A DNA stretch of 64,000 bases from Epiperipatus broadwayi (GCA_028023455.1 JAQFVV010000205.1:913353-977352), one strand, 5' to 3'. Counted from the first letter of the stretch, positions 35,764 to 45,840 are shown. The notes: a model not told the origin generated them from the sequence alone. Program-made: numbers and translations.

Positions 35764-36054
35764 TTCTTTACATCATTTTCTTATATAAAGGTTTATCTGA
35801 AATAGTTTCATCAGAAAGTATAAACAAAATCAATCATTATTTTTTAAAATCTATTTTAAATTGATTTTTATATTATGTATTAAATATGTGTGAAATTGTT
35901 TTTTAATTTTAACATTATCAATCAATTCAAAGAGTGAAATATATAAATACAAGAATTTCCAGTCTTTACTTTGAGATTAATTCTTATACTATAACCAAAT
36001 CATAAGACAATATTTTTTTAAAAGTAAAAAATGGACCATCTTTTCTCTTTTCCT
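35764..36054. other. AT-rich DNA with decayed third tandem copy
   Basis: It holds the partial third 134-bp unit near its right end. No gene was seen. Confidence 0.5.
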
Positions 36055-36440
36055 CATTTTCTTATATAGGGATTAGTCTATAATCAATGAAAGTGGAGAG
36101 ATCTATGTTAGGAATAACAAGAAGGGATCAAAAATGAAATACATGAGTGAAAGAATAAATTGACATTAATGACATCATTGAAAGAAATTAAGAGCTGAAG
36201 TGGATCTGGGCTTGACATATTGCTAGAAGAGATGATTATAAATGGGCAGTTGATGTTTTAAATTAGACCCAAAAGATCATAAAAGACTTAGAAAAACAGA
36301 CCATATATGAGATGGATGGATGAAATAAAGAATTTTACTGTGTGAAGTGTAGAAGAGGGGCTATAAATTGGAGAAAGGGGATTAAACTTGGAAAGAACAT
36401 CCTGAAGTGGATAAGTAATGTTGGAAAATGATGTTGGTGG
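36055..36440 (+). mobile_element. RTE-type LINE 3' fragment
   Basis: LGITRRDQK (about 36108), a DINDIIERN segment, HIARRDDYKWAVDVLN (about 36217-36264) and a YEMDG-N-KEF segment match the last third of the RTE ORF in the order seen at 39255-39900. It ends at GTTGGAAAATGATGTTGGTG. Stops are present. Confidence 0.8.
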
Positions 36441-36608
36441 TGAATTTATTTATAAATATCTATATAAAAATGGAATATGTATTGTTAATTTGTTATTTTG
36501 AAGGGATAGAAAACAAGAACAGATAAGTTCTCAAAGAAAAAGAAATGGAATTATAAAAAATAAATAATTAAGGCTTTCCTTCATTAGTGTTTGATATCAA
36601 TATATATA
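36441..36608. other. Unassigned AT-rich DNA
   Basis: Nothing recognised. Confidence 0.4.
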
Positions 36609-37272
36609 TGCTTTGCACATAGATAATGAAACTGTTAAACATAAGTAATATTATCCAAAAGTTACTGTCAAGTGCTTTCAGGACAGTTTATAGTCCAATA
36701 TTCATGGCTACTGGAGTTTAGTTAAGAACTATAATATTAATGCAAATTTTTGCAAATTCATGTGGAGATGCTACATAGACAATTTTTGAGACAGAGAAAA
36801 GTAGGCCTCTCTTCTATTGATTTCTGTGGGGTCACTTACTATGTAGTAAGCTTCCCTGGCTTTGCATTTAATATCGTTTCTTTCAGAGCAGATAACACTG
36901 GCTGTGGTGGATGGGAAGGTATGGCCAGTAGCTCTCTCATGCTCCATGAAAATTGAATTGCCTTCAAGCTTAGTTTTAGTCCTGTTATAGAGGTATCTAT
37001 GTTGAGCTACTCTGGTTGCAATGTTGGTTTTAGTTTCTCCATAATATGTTGCCATGCAATTTCTTTGGGGGTAGGTGATTTTGTATACAACTTGAGGGGT
37101 AAGTTCAGGTTTGATCCTGTCTTTGGTGTTATTGATGTCTATTGATGTTAGGAGGTGAATGAAAAGTGACTTCCAAGTCACATGATAGTTTGTCAATAAG
37201 GCTTTTGACTGTTGAATGAATGTATGGAATTAAGATTCTCGGTTTGCTTTCTTTCTTGTAATTATAGTTTAT
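36609..37272 (-). mobile_element. PLE 3' part with GIY-YIG, minus arm of a head-to-head pair
   Basis: The minus open frame ending at 36771 encodes most of a GIY-YIG domain: QVVYKITYPQRNCMATYYGE, then TKTNIATRVAQHRYLYN, then FMEHERATGHTF and SERNDIKCKAREAYYIVSDP. Upstream, in an adjacent frame, lies KPRILIPYIHSTVKSLIDKL, the linker between RT and nuclease. In PLEs the domain cleaves target DNA. Sequence from the stop to 36609 is 3' UTR. The RT is absent. It is the best-kept nuclease domain in the window. Confidence 0.9.
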
Positions 37273-37363
37273 TTTGTAAAAGAATATGAGACAGATAAAA
37301 GAAATAATCTCATTAATTATATTGCAGATTTTAAATAAATAGGACACACTCAATCATCCATTA
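37273..37363. other. Spacer of the PLE inverted pair
   Basis: About 90 bp of AT-rich DNA separates the two arms. Confidence 0.6.
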
Positions 37364-37964
37364 ATAAACCATAATTATAAGAAAGAAAGCAAACTGAGAA
37401 TCCTAATTCCATACATTTATTCAACAGCCAAAAGCCTTATTAACAAACTATCATGTAACTTTGAAGTCACTTTCCATTCACCTGCTAACACTGCAAAATC
37501 ACCTGCCCCCAAAGAAATTGCATGACAATATATTATGGAGAAACTAAAACCAACATTGCAACCAGAGTAGCTCAACATAGATACCTCTATAACAGGACTA
37601 AAACTAAGCATGAATGCAATTCAATTTTCATTGAGCATGAGAGAGCCACTTGCCATGCCTTCCTACCCACCGAAGCCAGTGTTATCTGCTCAGAAAGAAA
37701 TAATATTAAACGCAAAGTCAGGGAAGCTTACTATATAGTAAGTGACCCAGCAGCAATCAATAGAAGAGAGGCCTGCTTTTTTCCGTCTTGAAAATGGTCT
37801 ATGTAGCATCTTCACATGAATTTGCATAAATTTGCATTAATATTATAGTTCTTAACTAAACTCCAGTAGCCATGAATGTGGGACTATAAACTGTCCTGAA
37901 AGCACTTGGCAGTAACTTTTGGATAATATTACTTATTTAACAGCTTCATTATCTGTGTGCAAAG

Positions 37965-37968
<4 letters not shown>
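37364..37968 (+). mobile_element. PLE 3' part with GIY-YIG, plus arm of a head-to-head pair
   Basis: This inverted copy of 36609-37272 matches almost throughout. The open frame 37522-37791 carries YYGETKTNIATRVAQHRYLY, FIEHERATCHAF and SERNNIKRKVREAYYIVSDP. Compared with the minus arm it lacks about 60 bp just before the nuclease (the NTKDRIKPELTPQVVYK part), and stops lie upstream. Its outer end runs straight into (CA)n(TA)n at 37964-37995, as the other arm's end abuts an AT run. Confidence 0.9.

Positions 37969-37996
<28 letters not shown>
37964..37996. repeat. (CA)n(TA)n microsatellite at the PLE 3' end
   Basis: A run of CA followed by TA directly after GCTTTGCAGACAC-type PLE end sequence (TGTGTGCAAAGCACACAC). 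Confidence 0.9.
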
Positions 37997-37997
<1 letters not shown>

Positions 37998-38574
37998 TTA
38001 TTGAAAAAGGAATAAGAAAAATAATTTATAATTCTATTTAAATATATAAAATACAAAACTACACATGATAATACAGATCTTATTATTATTTAAGAGATAA
38101 GCAGAAGGTAATATATTAAGTTATATCAGGAAAGAGATTGTTATAAAAGTAAAATAAATGATAAAAACATTGACAAGAATAAAGAATATGATAAAAGCAT
38201 ATAAGAATTGACAAAATAACTGGGATACCCAAGAAAAAAAAGTTCCAATACGATTTCATAATAGAAGATTTGAAGAGGATATGTATGAGGAAAAAATATA
38301 CGATTGTAATAGTTGTGAAAAAAAATCAGAGACTGTTTATCTATTGTTGCATGGTGTTCACTTTTTACCAGTCACTATATCTCAAACTTACAACAAACAT
38401 TTGTGTTTATATAATGGGTGCACATTTTCTGAATTGTTTTCTTATATTTGAGATCAAAACATGTCTCATGTGAGGCTTTTTTTTTTCAATAGAGTTCACA
38501 ATTTTCATGCAGCTACTCATAATATGACCCATAATCTGAATTTTACAACAAATAGTATCAAATTTTGTTCTGAC
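37997..38574. other. Unassigned AT-rich DNA
   Basis: No gene was seen. The open frame 38270-38473 has no motif. Confidence 0.5.
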
Positions 38575-38885
38575 AATTGTGCCAACTAGTGTGATCTATA
38601 ATAATCAATAGATGCTAGATGCCTTATAATCTCTATCCAGTGCTTTTCTATACAATATTCTTAACCTAATTTTAGCTTAAGCATTTCACCAATACCTGAA
38701 TCTTTGGATCTTATATATCCTCTCTCCAAATCTCATATTTTAACTTTTAGTTTAACTATAAAGCTATCAGCCAAAGTAAAAAACACATTGCTTTCAATCC
38801 AAGCTAATTTGCCTGTATAATCATACAGATCTTAAATCATTTTGGTAGCTATACATTTTGTTTTCGTTTGATTTTTTTAATAACT
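38575..38885. repeat. Foldback repeat family, single-arm long copy
   Basis: TGTGCCAACTAGTGTGATCT then AATAATCAATAGATGCTAGA, TCTCTATCCAGTGCTTTTCT, CAATCCAAGCTAATTTGCC and a TTTTCGTTTGATTTTTTTAA end are in the same order as in 49585-50345. Confidence 0.75.
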
Positions 38886-39254
38886 TGTGAACGCATAAAA
38901 ATGAAGTGATTATATGATTTTTTAATGCTTTAATTTTATAACAAAATATCGGCTGATGAATAATGCAAATTAGATCATAAAAAATCAGAAAGTCATCATC
39001 TCTGTTTTACACAACTCAATATGTATTTATTTTCCTAATTATTAATAAAACCTCATCAGTTGTCGTCAATACAACTTTATAAATTTCTTTTATAAATTAT
39101 AATAAATAATAAAAATCATATACCACAGCTATATAAATATATATTAGTAGTAATTATACATAAAACAAATCTTTTTTGGCATATGGTTTAGATATATTTA
39201 ATTCAAATAAAAATTTCCAATATTTAAAAACTATTATAATAACAATAATAAATA
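38886..39254. other. Unassigned AT-rich DNA
   Basis: No gene was seen. Confidence 0.5.
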
Positions 39255-39900
39255 TAACGGCAATCATCATTATCATCAACCATTATCAATCCACTACACG
39301 ATGAAGGTCTCTCCAAGTTCAATCCATCTTCTCTGATCTTCAGCTTCTCTTTTCCACATTACCCCTGCACACTTTCTTATTTCATCCATCCATCTCACAT
39401 GTGGTCTCTTTCTGAGTGTTTTACAATCTCTTGGAATCCATTTAAAATTTCAAATGTCCGTCTATTATCATCTCTTCTAGCAATATGTCCAGCCCAACTC
39501 TATTTCAATCTTTTAATTTTTTCAATGAGTTCTGTAACACCCGTTTGTTCTCTTACCTATACATTGCGTTTTCAATCTCTTCTTGTTACTCCCAACATAC
39601 ATCTCTCCATACTTCTTTGAGTGATCTGAAGTCTCTGTATTGCTCTTTTATTAAGTGTCCAAGTCTCAGACCCATAAGTAAGAACTGGTAAAACACATTT
39701 GTTAAAAACCTTCCTTTTCAAACACATAAGCTTATTTCCTTTTAGTATCAAATTATTTCTACAAAAGCACTCCAACCAAGTTTAATTCTATGATTAATTT
39801 CCTCTTTTACGTTTCCATCTGTATTAATAATCTGACCAAGGTATTTATAACTGTTAACTCCTAATTCATCATATAGTCTTTCAATCCTCAGAAGTATTTT
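39255..39900 (-). mobile_element. RTE-type LINE 3' fragment, best-kept copy
   Basis: The minus open frame 39572-39775 encodes LKRKVFNKCVLPVLTYGSET, then WTLNKRAIQRLQITQRSMER and CMLGVTRRD, the strongly conserved end of RTE-clade reverse transcriptases. It continues with stops through REQTGVTELIEKIKRLK, SWAGHIARRDDNRRT and EKRS-RSEKMD. The 3' end is a TGATGATAATGATGATTGC-like tail (plus: GCAATCATCATTATCATC). It is 5'-truncated near 39900 and serves as the reference for the other RTE pieces in the window. Confidence 0.9.
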
Positions 39901-40020
39901 TGATCAATTCCTTAACCCTCCTCAGCTACTTAAAATACAATTTTAATGCAGTTGAGGATGGTTAAGGAATTACTTTTGCAGATTGAAAGACTGTATATAA
40001 TAGTTAATTACTGATATACT
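39901..40020. repeat. Short inverted repeat around GGTTAAGGAATTA
   Basis: AATTCCTTAACCCTCCTCAG (about 39906) is mirrored by GAGGATGGTTAAGGAATT (about 39954). The right side, TTAAGGAATTACTTTTGCAG then ATTGAAAGACTGTATATAAT, also matches the minus strand of the PLE edge at 6185-6245, so this is a PLE end sequence. Confidence 0.6.
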
Positions 40021-40600
40021 GTGGAGAGTTGAGGGTCATATGAAATTCTGAGCTCAAAAATACCCTATATATTACATTGTTTGTACAGGTATATATATAG
40101 CCTGTAAGTTAGATATTAAATAGTAGCTTGAATGTCTGCCAAGCCCTTGTATATATATATATAAATGGATTATGTCCTTTACATGAGGGGTCAGAATGAC
40201 TTATGGTCAACCTGGGTGTGAAAAGAATGTCATCATCAGTGTAGGCTTTGAGCATTTCATCATCAGACTTTCATAGGATGGATGGCTGAAGAGTTGGAGA
40301 CTGGAGTGGATTGAAGCCTGTCCATTAAAGTATGAAGATTGGTTATGTTAATATAAATCTGAGCATTTATTGTATATATGGGTAGAGATGATAATCTGGA
40401 CTAACTGATGAGTGCTGGTTTAGCACAAAATATATATTGGTGATTATTTATCTTTTAGACATACATGTGGTTCAAGTGTATCAGTGATATGAGATAGTGT
40501 GGAGAGTTGGATGTCATGTGAAAGTTAGCTAAAAAATATCCTATATATTACATTGTTTGTACAGGTATATATATAACCTGTAAATTAGGTGTTATATTTA
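40021..40600 (+). mobile_element. Hammerhead-bearing short repeat, about 1.2 units of 478 bp
   Basis: A 90-bp segment at 40021-40110 (GTGGAGAGTTGAGGGTCATA ... TACATTGTTTGTACAGGTAT) recurs at 40499-40590, a spacing of 478 bp. Between them lie CATCATCAGACTTTCATAGG, GATTGAAGCCTGTCCATTAA and the hammerhead core at 40405. There is no ORF. Known relatives by design are animal retrozymes and PLE ribozyme repeats. Which of these it is cannot be told from here. Other copies: 50680-51060 (plus), 55370-55610 (minus), 59335-59795 (minus). Confidence 0.75.
40386..40454 (+). ncRNA. Hammerhead ribozyme motif (type I), one core base changed
   Basis: CTGATGA 40405-40411; stem II GTGCT/AGCAC perfect with loop GGTTT (40412-40426); then AAAA (40427-40430) where the consensus is GAAA. 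A minimal stem III TATATA ends at the expected cleavage side. Stem I is formed by CTAA (40401-40404) with TTGG (40437-40440) and, after an internal loop, ATAATC with GATTAT. The G-to-A change at the conserved G would be expected to abolish cleavage. Confidence 0.75.
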
Positions 40601-40719
40601 TTATATATATTAAAAGTGAATAAAATATCTTCACCTCATCTTTTCTTTTTTAGAAGTAATACTGTAATAATTCTTCTTTCACATTCATGTCTTTAAACAT
40701 TCTTATTAAAATACAAAGC

Positions 40720-41530
40720 TAAGAAATATCACTATATCGCAAATTTTTATATATAAACTGATATTTTGACTGTGTGAATAATCTTCTTCAGAGCTGTGAT
40801 ATATTAATAAATAAAACAGTATGAATAAAATAATAGGAAACTAATAAATAATAAGACAAACATTGTAATGAATAGATAAAAAAGAAAAAGTATAACAAAA
40901 TATAGATGAAATCCAAAATATAAAATGTATATATATACGGATTATACATATATATTTCTGTCTGCTTACATATTCATTAATATTCACTAGTTTAATGTTT
41001 TGTATATCTCTTATTATTTTTAATATCTTCTACTTACTATTGATTATATGAATGACAATAATTATAAAACAGTAATATTATAAATTTCAAATTGGCATCA
41101 TATTTACAATCTTCTATATAATTTTTTTTAATATAATATTGTTGTATTTCTTAAATATTTTCTTTCTATTTATTTTTGAATTGTATATCAGATTTACCAT
41201 TCTATTTATTTAATTCTCTGCTATTAATAATTAATCTATTATGTTTATTTGTTTACTCTATTAATGTAATTTGTAACATTAAAAAATCTTTTTAATCTAT
41301 CCCCAAACAATTACTTTACTTTAAAAAACTTATGAAAAATATTTTATTTTGTAAACTTAATTATCTTTATATTTTACCTCTATCAATTATGTATTACATG
41401 TCTTATTGCTTGTTTTATATTATTTTATCATACTATTTTACTTTTTAATGGATTATAGCTCTGAGGAAGACTGCAAAACAGTTGAAACATCAGATTATAT
41501 ATAAAAGTTTGCAATAAAATATTTAAAGCA
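40720..41530. repeat. Inverted pair of PLE-type 3' ends with hammerhead-like hairpins
   Basis: The left end (minus: GCTCTGAAGAAGATTATTCA, then a CAGTCAAAATATCAG segment, 40770-40803) and the right end (plus: GCTCTGAGGAAGACTGCAAA, then ACAGTTGAAACATCAG, 41458-41492) are inverted copies. They share TTATATATAAAA[A/G]TTTGC outside. In the right copy CTGAGGA, stem GACTG/CAGTT and GAAA are all kept. The AT-rich interior shows further inverted similarity for at least 100 bp each side but no coding remains. Confidence 0.7.
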
Positions 41531-42234
41531 AAAAGTATCATTTTACTTATATAAAATTATATAGAAAATTAGGGAATGAAAAGGATTTCATGATATTTGT
41601 GAAATGTCAGTAAGGCTGATTGATTCATCAAATTGCAAAAAATACTGACGTTCACAATTTACAATTTACATATGTTGTGTGACAGTTCTCCATGAAATGA
41701 AGTGCTTTTTGCAATCATTACTCCATCTGTGAAAGTTTCTTTGATTTTGCAAATATGTGATTCACATAGTATAATGTGGCTATTATTGGTTAAGATTTAA
41801 TTATGCATCAATAAAATACAGTTGCTGATCATTTAGTTGTGATGTAAATTTTATTAACTATTGTTCACATAATTTACTTTGATATATGTTTTAAATATAT
41901 GATTTTCCTCTCTTAAAGTAGAATAAAATACTACTTTTGCATAAAGGAGCAGTAATAATAAGGCATCGGACATAACAAGAAACAGAAAATTTGCAATCAG
42001 TTATACATTACCTCATTGATTTTTTTTAGTTTTAGTACAGTGACCTTATAGCAATGATTGCCAACAGGAACTAGCTTATATGAGTAATAATGCAACAAAG
42101 TTGTATATTTTAAACCGAGATACTTATGGAAATTAATTAATTGTTTTGCCATCAGGGGAGATTGAATACAAATCTTTTTTGATAATTCTTTTTTAAAACA
42201 ATAATATTTTCTCTGAATTCTGAGTCTCATCCCC
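41531..42234. other. Unassigned AT-rich DNA
   Basis: No gene was seen. The minus frame 41997-42236 has no motif. Confidence 0.5.
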
Positions 42235-42440
42235 AAAATTTTTGGTAGTTCACTGATTGACCATAATGCTTCTGAGGGATTTGAACTCAGGATTTTTTAG
42301 TCTATTAATCCTCCACTCCATCTCAAGTAACCAATATACATAACTGAAAAATCCTGAGTCCAAATCCTTCTATTTACATATATGAAACATTCTGCATAAA
42401 TTATGCACTGCCTTGGAATGACATCTTTATATATACACCT
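42235..42440 (-). repeat. tRNA-like repeat remnant
   Basis: On the minus strand GAGTGGAGGATTAATAGACT and CCTGAGTTCAAATCCCTC resemble the A and B boxes of a tRNA-derived SINE. On the right, AATCCTGAGTCCAAATCCTT on the plus strand repeats the B-box part in the opposite sense. A similar head lies at 50560-50650. Confidence 0.5.
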
Positions 42441-42969
42441 AACAGAGAATGAATAAATATCAGAAACTTTCATCATTTATTATAGCTTACAATTTTCATG
42501 GGCACATATATGAAGACAATGGACCACTCATGTTTCTCTGCCTCTCTCTCAATCTTATTGATCTGGTTCAAATACAAGACACTACAAATTTGGAATCAGA
42601 TCATATTGCTGTGTGAGTTTCATCTACTTATTATCTAACATTGGACCACAAGCTAAATTATATGAAATTACTTGGGGTTAGTTGGAAATTTTTGCAATCT
42701 AAAGTGCTTTCTAAAACTTTTATAGCATAATTTGATATTTGAGATTATCCATTATGAATGGTATCTGTATAAATGGAAAGTTAAATTTTCTGAAAATTTC
42801 CAATTAAGTAAAATGGGGAAATTGATCATTTTGGCTTAGTGAATGATATTGCCCTTTTAGGTATCATTATTGTGCTCACAAATTTCTTGATCTTCCAGTT
42901 AAATGGCTATATAATAATTAAATATATACATACAGTAATTAAATAAAAGTATATTCTAATATATATATT
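42441..42969. other. Unassigned AT-rich DNA
   Basis: No gene was seen. Confidence 0.5.
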
Positions 42970-43232
42970 TTATGATCAAAATTATCCCAAATTTACAACT
43001 CAGTCAGATTAGCCAAAAAATAAACTAAATCACGACAAATGGTTTCACTGCTACAAGCAGACTTCTAAACATTATCCACAATTCCACTTACTTCCCATAC
43101 ACTCTTATTAAAAATACTTTTAAAGTAATTGCTTCAGAATCATACATTTTTAATAATAAAGATTCTTTAATTTTTCTTTTTATTTCATTTCTCTCAAAGA
43201 AGACAACATTAGCTTCATCAAAAGACACAAGC
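42970..43232 (-). mobile_element. PLE C-terminal fragment, minus arm of a head-to-head pair
   Basis: The minus strand reads SFDEANVVFFERNEIKRKIK then ESLLLKMYDSEAI, the end of a PLE GIY-YIG domain, followed by a VYGK-VSGIVDN segment and 3' UTR with CTGCTTGTAGCAGTGAAACC (about 43045-43064). It is the same subfamily as 26838-27420. Confidence 0.85.
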
Positions 43233-43239
43233 CACAGTA

Positions 43240-43560
43240 TTAATTTTGATGAAGCTGAGATTGTCTTGTTTGAGAGAAATGGAATAAAAATAAAAATTAA
43301 AGAATCTTTATTATTAAAAATGTATAATTCTGAAGCAAGTAACTTATTTAAAAGTTTTTTCAATATTAAGGGTGTATGGGAAGTAAGCAGCATTGTGGGT
43401 AATGTTTAGTTTAAATATGTTGTTATTTATAGTTCCTTACAATTGATAAGTGTGCTTGTAGCAGTGAAACCATTGATAGTGTTTTAGAGTTTATTTTTTA
43501 ACTATTCTGATTGTGTTGTCAATTTTGATTATTTATTGACTAGTTTAGCTCTTTGCTTTT
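43240..43560 (+). mobile_element. PLE C-terminal fragment, plus arm of a head-to-head pair
   Basis: The plus strand reads FDEAEIVLFERNGIKIKIKE then SLLLKMYNSEA and ends at VGNV-stop (about 43405). About 40 bases on is the hairpin segment GTGTGCTTGTAGCAGTGAAA (from 43447). It mirrors the minus arm with almost no spacer, and both arms start at nearly the same codon. Confidence 0.85.
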
Positions 43561-45069
43561 AGTGTATATATCTTATGGTATGCCATTATATCTGGGGCTC
43601 ATAGGTGGTATTCGATATATCTGTTTACCATTGCACGACTTGGGATTTGAAATTTATTTAAAAAATTATAAGCATATGAGAATTTTCACAATTATATCAC
43701 AAAATTTTCTCTATCTAATATGTTACTCAGAATTATTTTGCAGGTAGAGTTAGAATGAATCATTTTTTTAAATAAAGTTGCAAATACAATTTAAATTTCA
43801 TTTATCAAGGTCCATTCATTCAGTCTGACAAAAGAGAATTCCTCTTTTATGTGATCTCCCATTGCATATGTAAATAAATCAACATTAATATCCCAAAAGG
43901 CTGAAAATTATTATTAGCAGTTCAGAAGCAAATAAGTTACTACTGCTTGAATATGAGAACTTCCATATGGCAGCAAAATGTATAGTTAAATGAAAAAACT
44001 GGAAAGAAAATTAAATGCTACTGCCATTGATTACTAGTGAAATCTGCAAAAGGTTAAAGAAAGAGAGAATAAACAATAAAAGAATTTGAGAAATATTGAA
44101 TATTGAAGACATTATAATAATTGATAACTGAATAAAGTAATTGAAATATGTACAAAGGATGATTCAGAAAAGATTATTAAACAAATACCAAACTGGGTAC
44201 TAATAGAAAAGAAAAATGGAATCCAAAAAGAAATTGGAAAGAAGAAATAGAGAGAAATTAGAGATAGAAATTTGTGAGATACTGATAGATTGATCAAGTT
44301 TCACTTCCATACAAAAAACTTTCTCAAATAATAACTTTCTATATACTTAATTTAACTGTAGAGTTATTCACTGTGATGAAATATCAAATATTTATATACA
44401 TATATTAAATTATAAGTGGTAGAAGGTAACTGTTTATCATATGTAAATCACATTGCTATAACCTACCTGTTTAAATAAAACAAAATATTGTTATAACTAT
44501 AATTAGGTAGTATATATGTACGATTCAGTAAATTTATGCTTTATTTGTCAAGGTGTTGTTTTGCCATCTTTCCATCAAAGAATTTTATAAAAACAGATAG
44601 GGCAATTTTTATCGCTGTTATTATAACTAAAAAAGGTATATTTTTTTAAAAAAAAATTATTGTTTCTGATTAGGAAAGAAGTCATGTTAAAGTGTCTGCT
44701 ATTATCGATTTGAAATTTGTCAAGAAAGAAAGAAAACTTTTGTTAGCTTTAAGATGAAGACGGAGAAATAAAATGAAAATAATGAATTGTGGAGAAAAAA
44801 CAGATACGTTCAAGTATTGGACAGGTTGAATTAAAAAAAAAAAAGGATTATTATATATTTTAAAAAGAAGGCCACGTAGTGTGGGTTTTCTTCCTGAATG
44901 TAAAGTCATTATTAAAATTGTGCTGGAAGAGAATACGAAGGGGAAAAATAGAAGGGGGGGGGGGGATTACGTAATCTTGAATTACTAAGAAATAAAAATA
45001 ATTAGGCATAAAGATGATAACTAAATATGATAAGACTAAAAGAGTAATGTGTTTTTTCCCCAGAAATAA
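43561..45069. other. Unassigned DNA with a G-run
   Basis: No gene was recognised. A run of at least eleven G sits near 44955-44966. The frame 43553-43747 has no motif. GGCCACGTAGTGTGGG (about 44871) resembles GCCACGTAGTTTGAC (about 8243), but the similarity is too short to call a repeat. Confidence 0.5.
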
Positions 45070-45840
45070 TGCACTTCAATTAAAAAAACATCTTGTACGC
45101 ACACAGACAGATCATAGCTCACGCTGTCACTTTTGATGCTTGAAATCTTTATGAACTCCTGAATAATAAATACTTTTTTCTGAGATCCCAGCATGCTTTG
45201 CTGCAGTGGTAAAGTCAAGGTCTATGGATCGCAGCCCAACTTTGTCATTTATGATACTTGAACTTCTTATAAACTCCTAAATAATAAACCAATCAATTAC
45301 TATAGTCTTTATAACTTCCCAGCATGCTTTGCTACAGTGATGGAGTTGCAGACTCTGGAACTCGGGGTCCAGGCACGCAGGCCAACTCTGTCACTTCTGA
45401 TGCTTGTACTTTTTATGAACTCGTGAGTAATATGCCATTCACTTACTATATTCCTTCTGTATTCCCAGCATGCTTTGCTGCAGTAACTCTGGAGGCAAGG
45501 TCCCTGGATTAGAGATCAGCTCTGTGACTTCTTGAACTTCTTATGAACTCCTGAATAATAAATCATTCAATTACTATATTCTTTCTAAATTCCCAGCATG
45601 CCTTTGCTATAGTTGTAGAGTGGCAGACTCTTGAACTCAAAGTCCATGGACTGCAGCCTAGTTCTGTCACTACTAATGCTTTAATTTCTTTTGGACCCTT
45701 AAGCAATAAGCTATTCGAGTATCACTGTTACTTATATTATCCTGTGTAGGTTAATTCAGTTGTAGAACAAAGAACTTTGCAGTTCAAAGCTACTGGGGCT
45801 CAAACTTATACTCTTTGAGCAACAAACTCATTCAATTATT
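45070..45840 (+). mobile_element. Tandem array of family 1 tRNA-derived SINE units
   Basis: CCCAGCATGC[C]TTTGCT begins units at 45187, 45318, 45464 and 45592 (spacings 131, 146, 128). A headless unit lies before and a diverged one after. Each unit has GCAGTGGTAGAG-like A-box sequence, CAGACTCTGGAACTCGGGGT, a GCAGCCCAACT B-box-like segment, TCTGTCACTTCTGATGCTTG, and CTTCTTATGAACTCCTGAAT with an AATAAA. The small open frame at 45324-45512 is part of the array. Confidence 0.9.

Noticed and set aside
36750-36956. Plus-strand open frame inside the PLE minus arm
   Set aside because: It lies opposite the GIY-YIG coding frame and has no motif of its own; the same holds for the minus frame 37417-37611 opposite the plus arm.
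39399-39691. Plus-strand open frames as membrane proteins
   Set aside because: They are the antisense of the RTE reverse transcriptase end at 39572-39775.
45324-45512. Open frame in the SINE array as a small gene
   Set aside because: It lies wholly within tandem SINE units and differs between units.
45187-45720. Regularly spaced repeats as a CRISPR array
   Set aside because: Unit length is about 130-146 bp, the whole unit repeats (no unique spacers), and the units carry tRNA-like promoter boxes. The sequence is eukaryotic.
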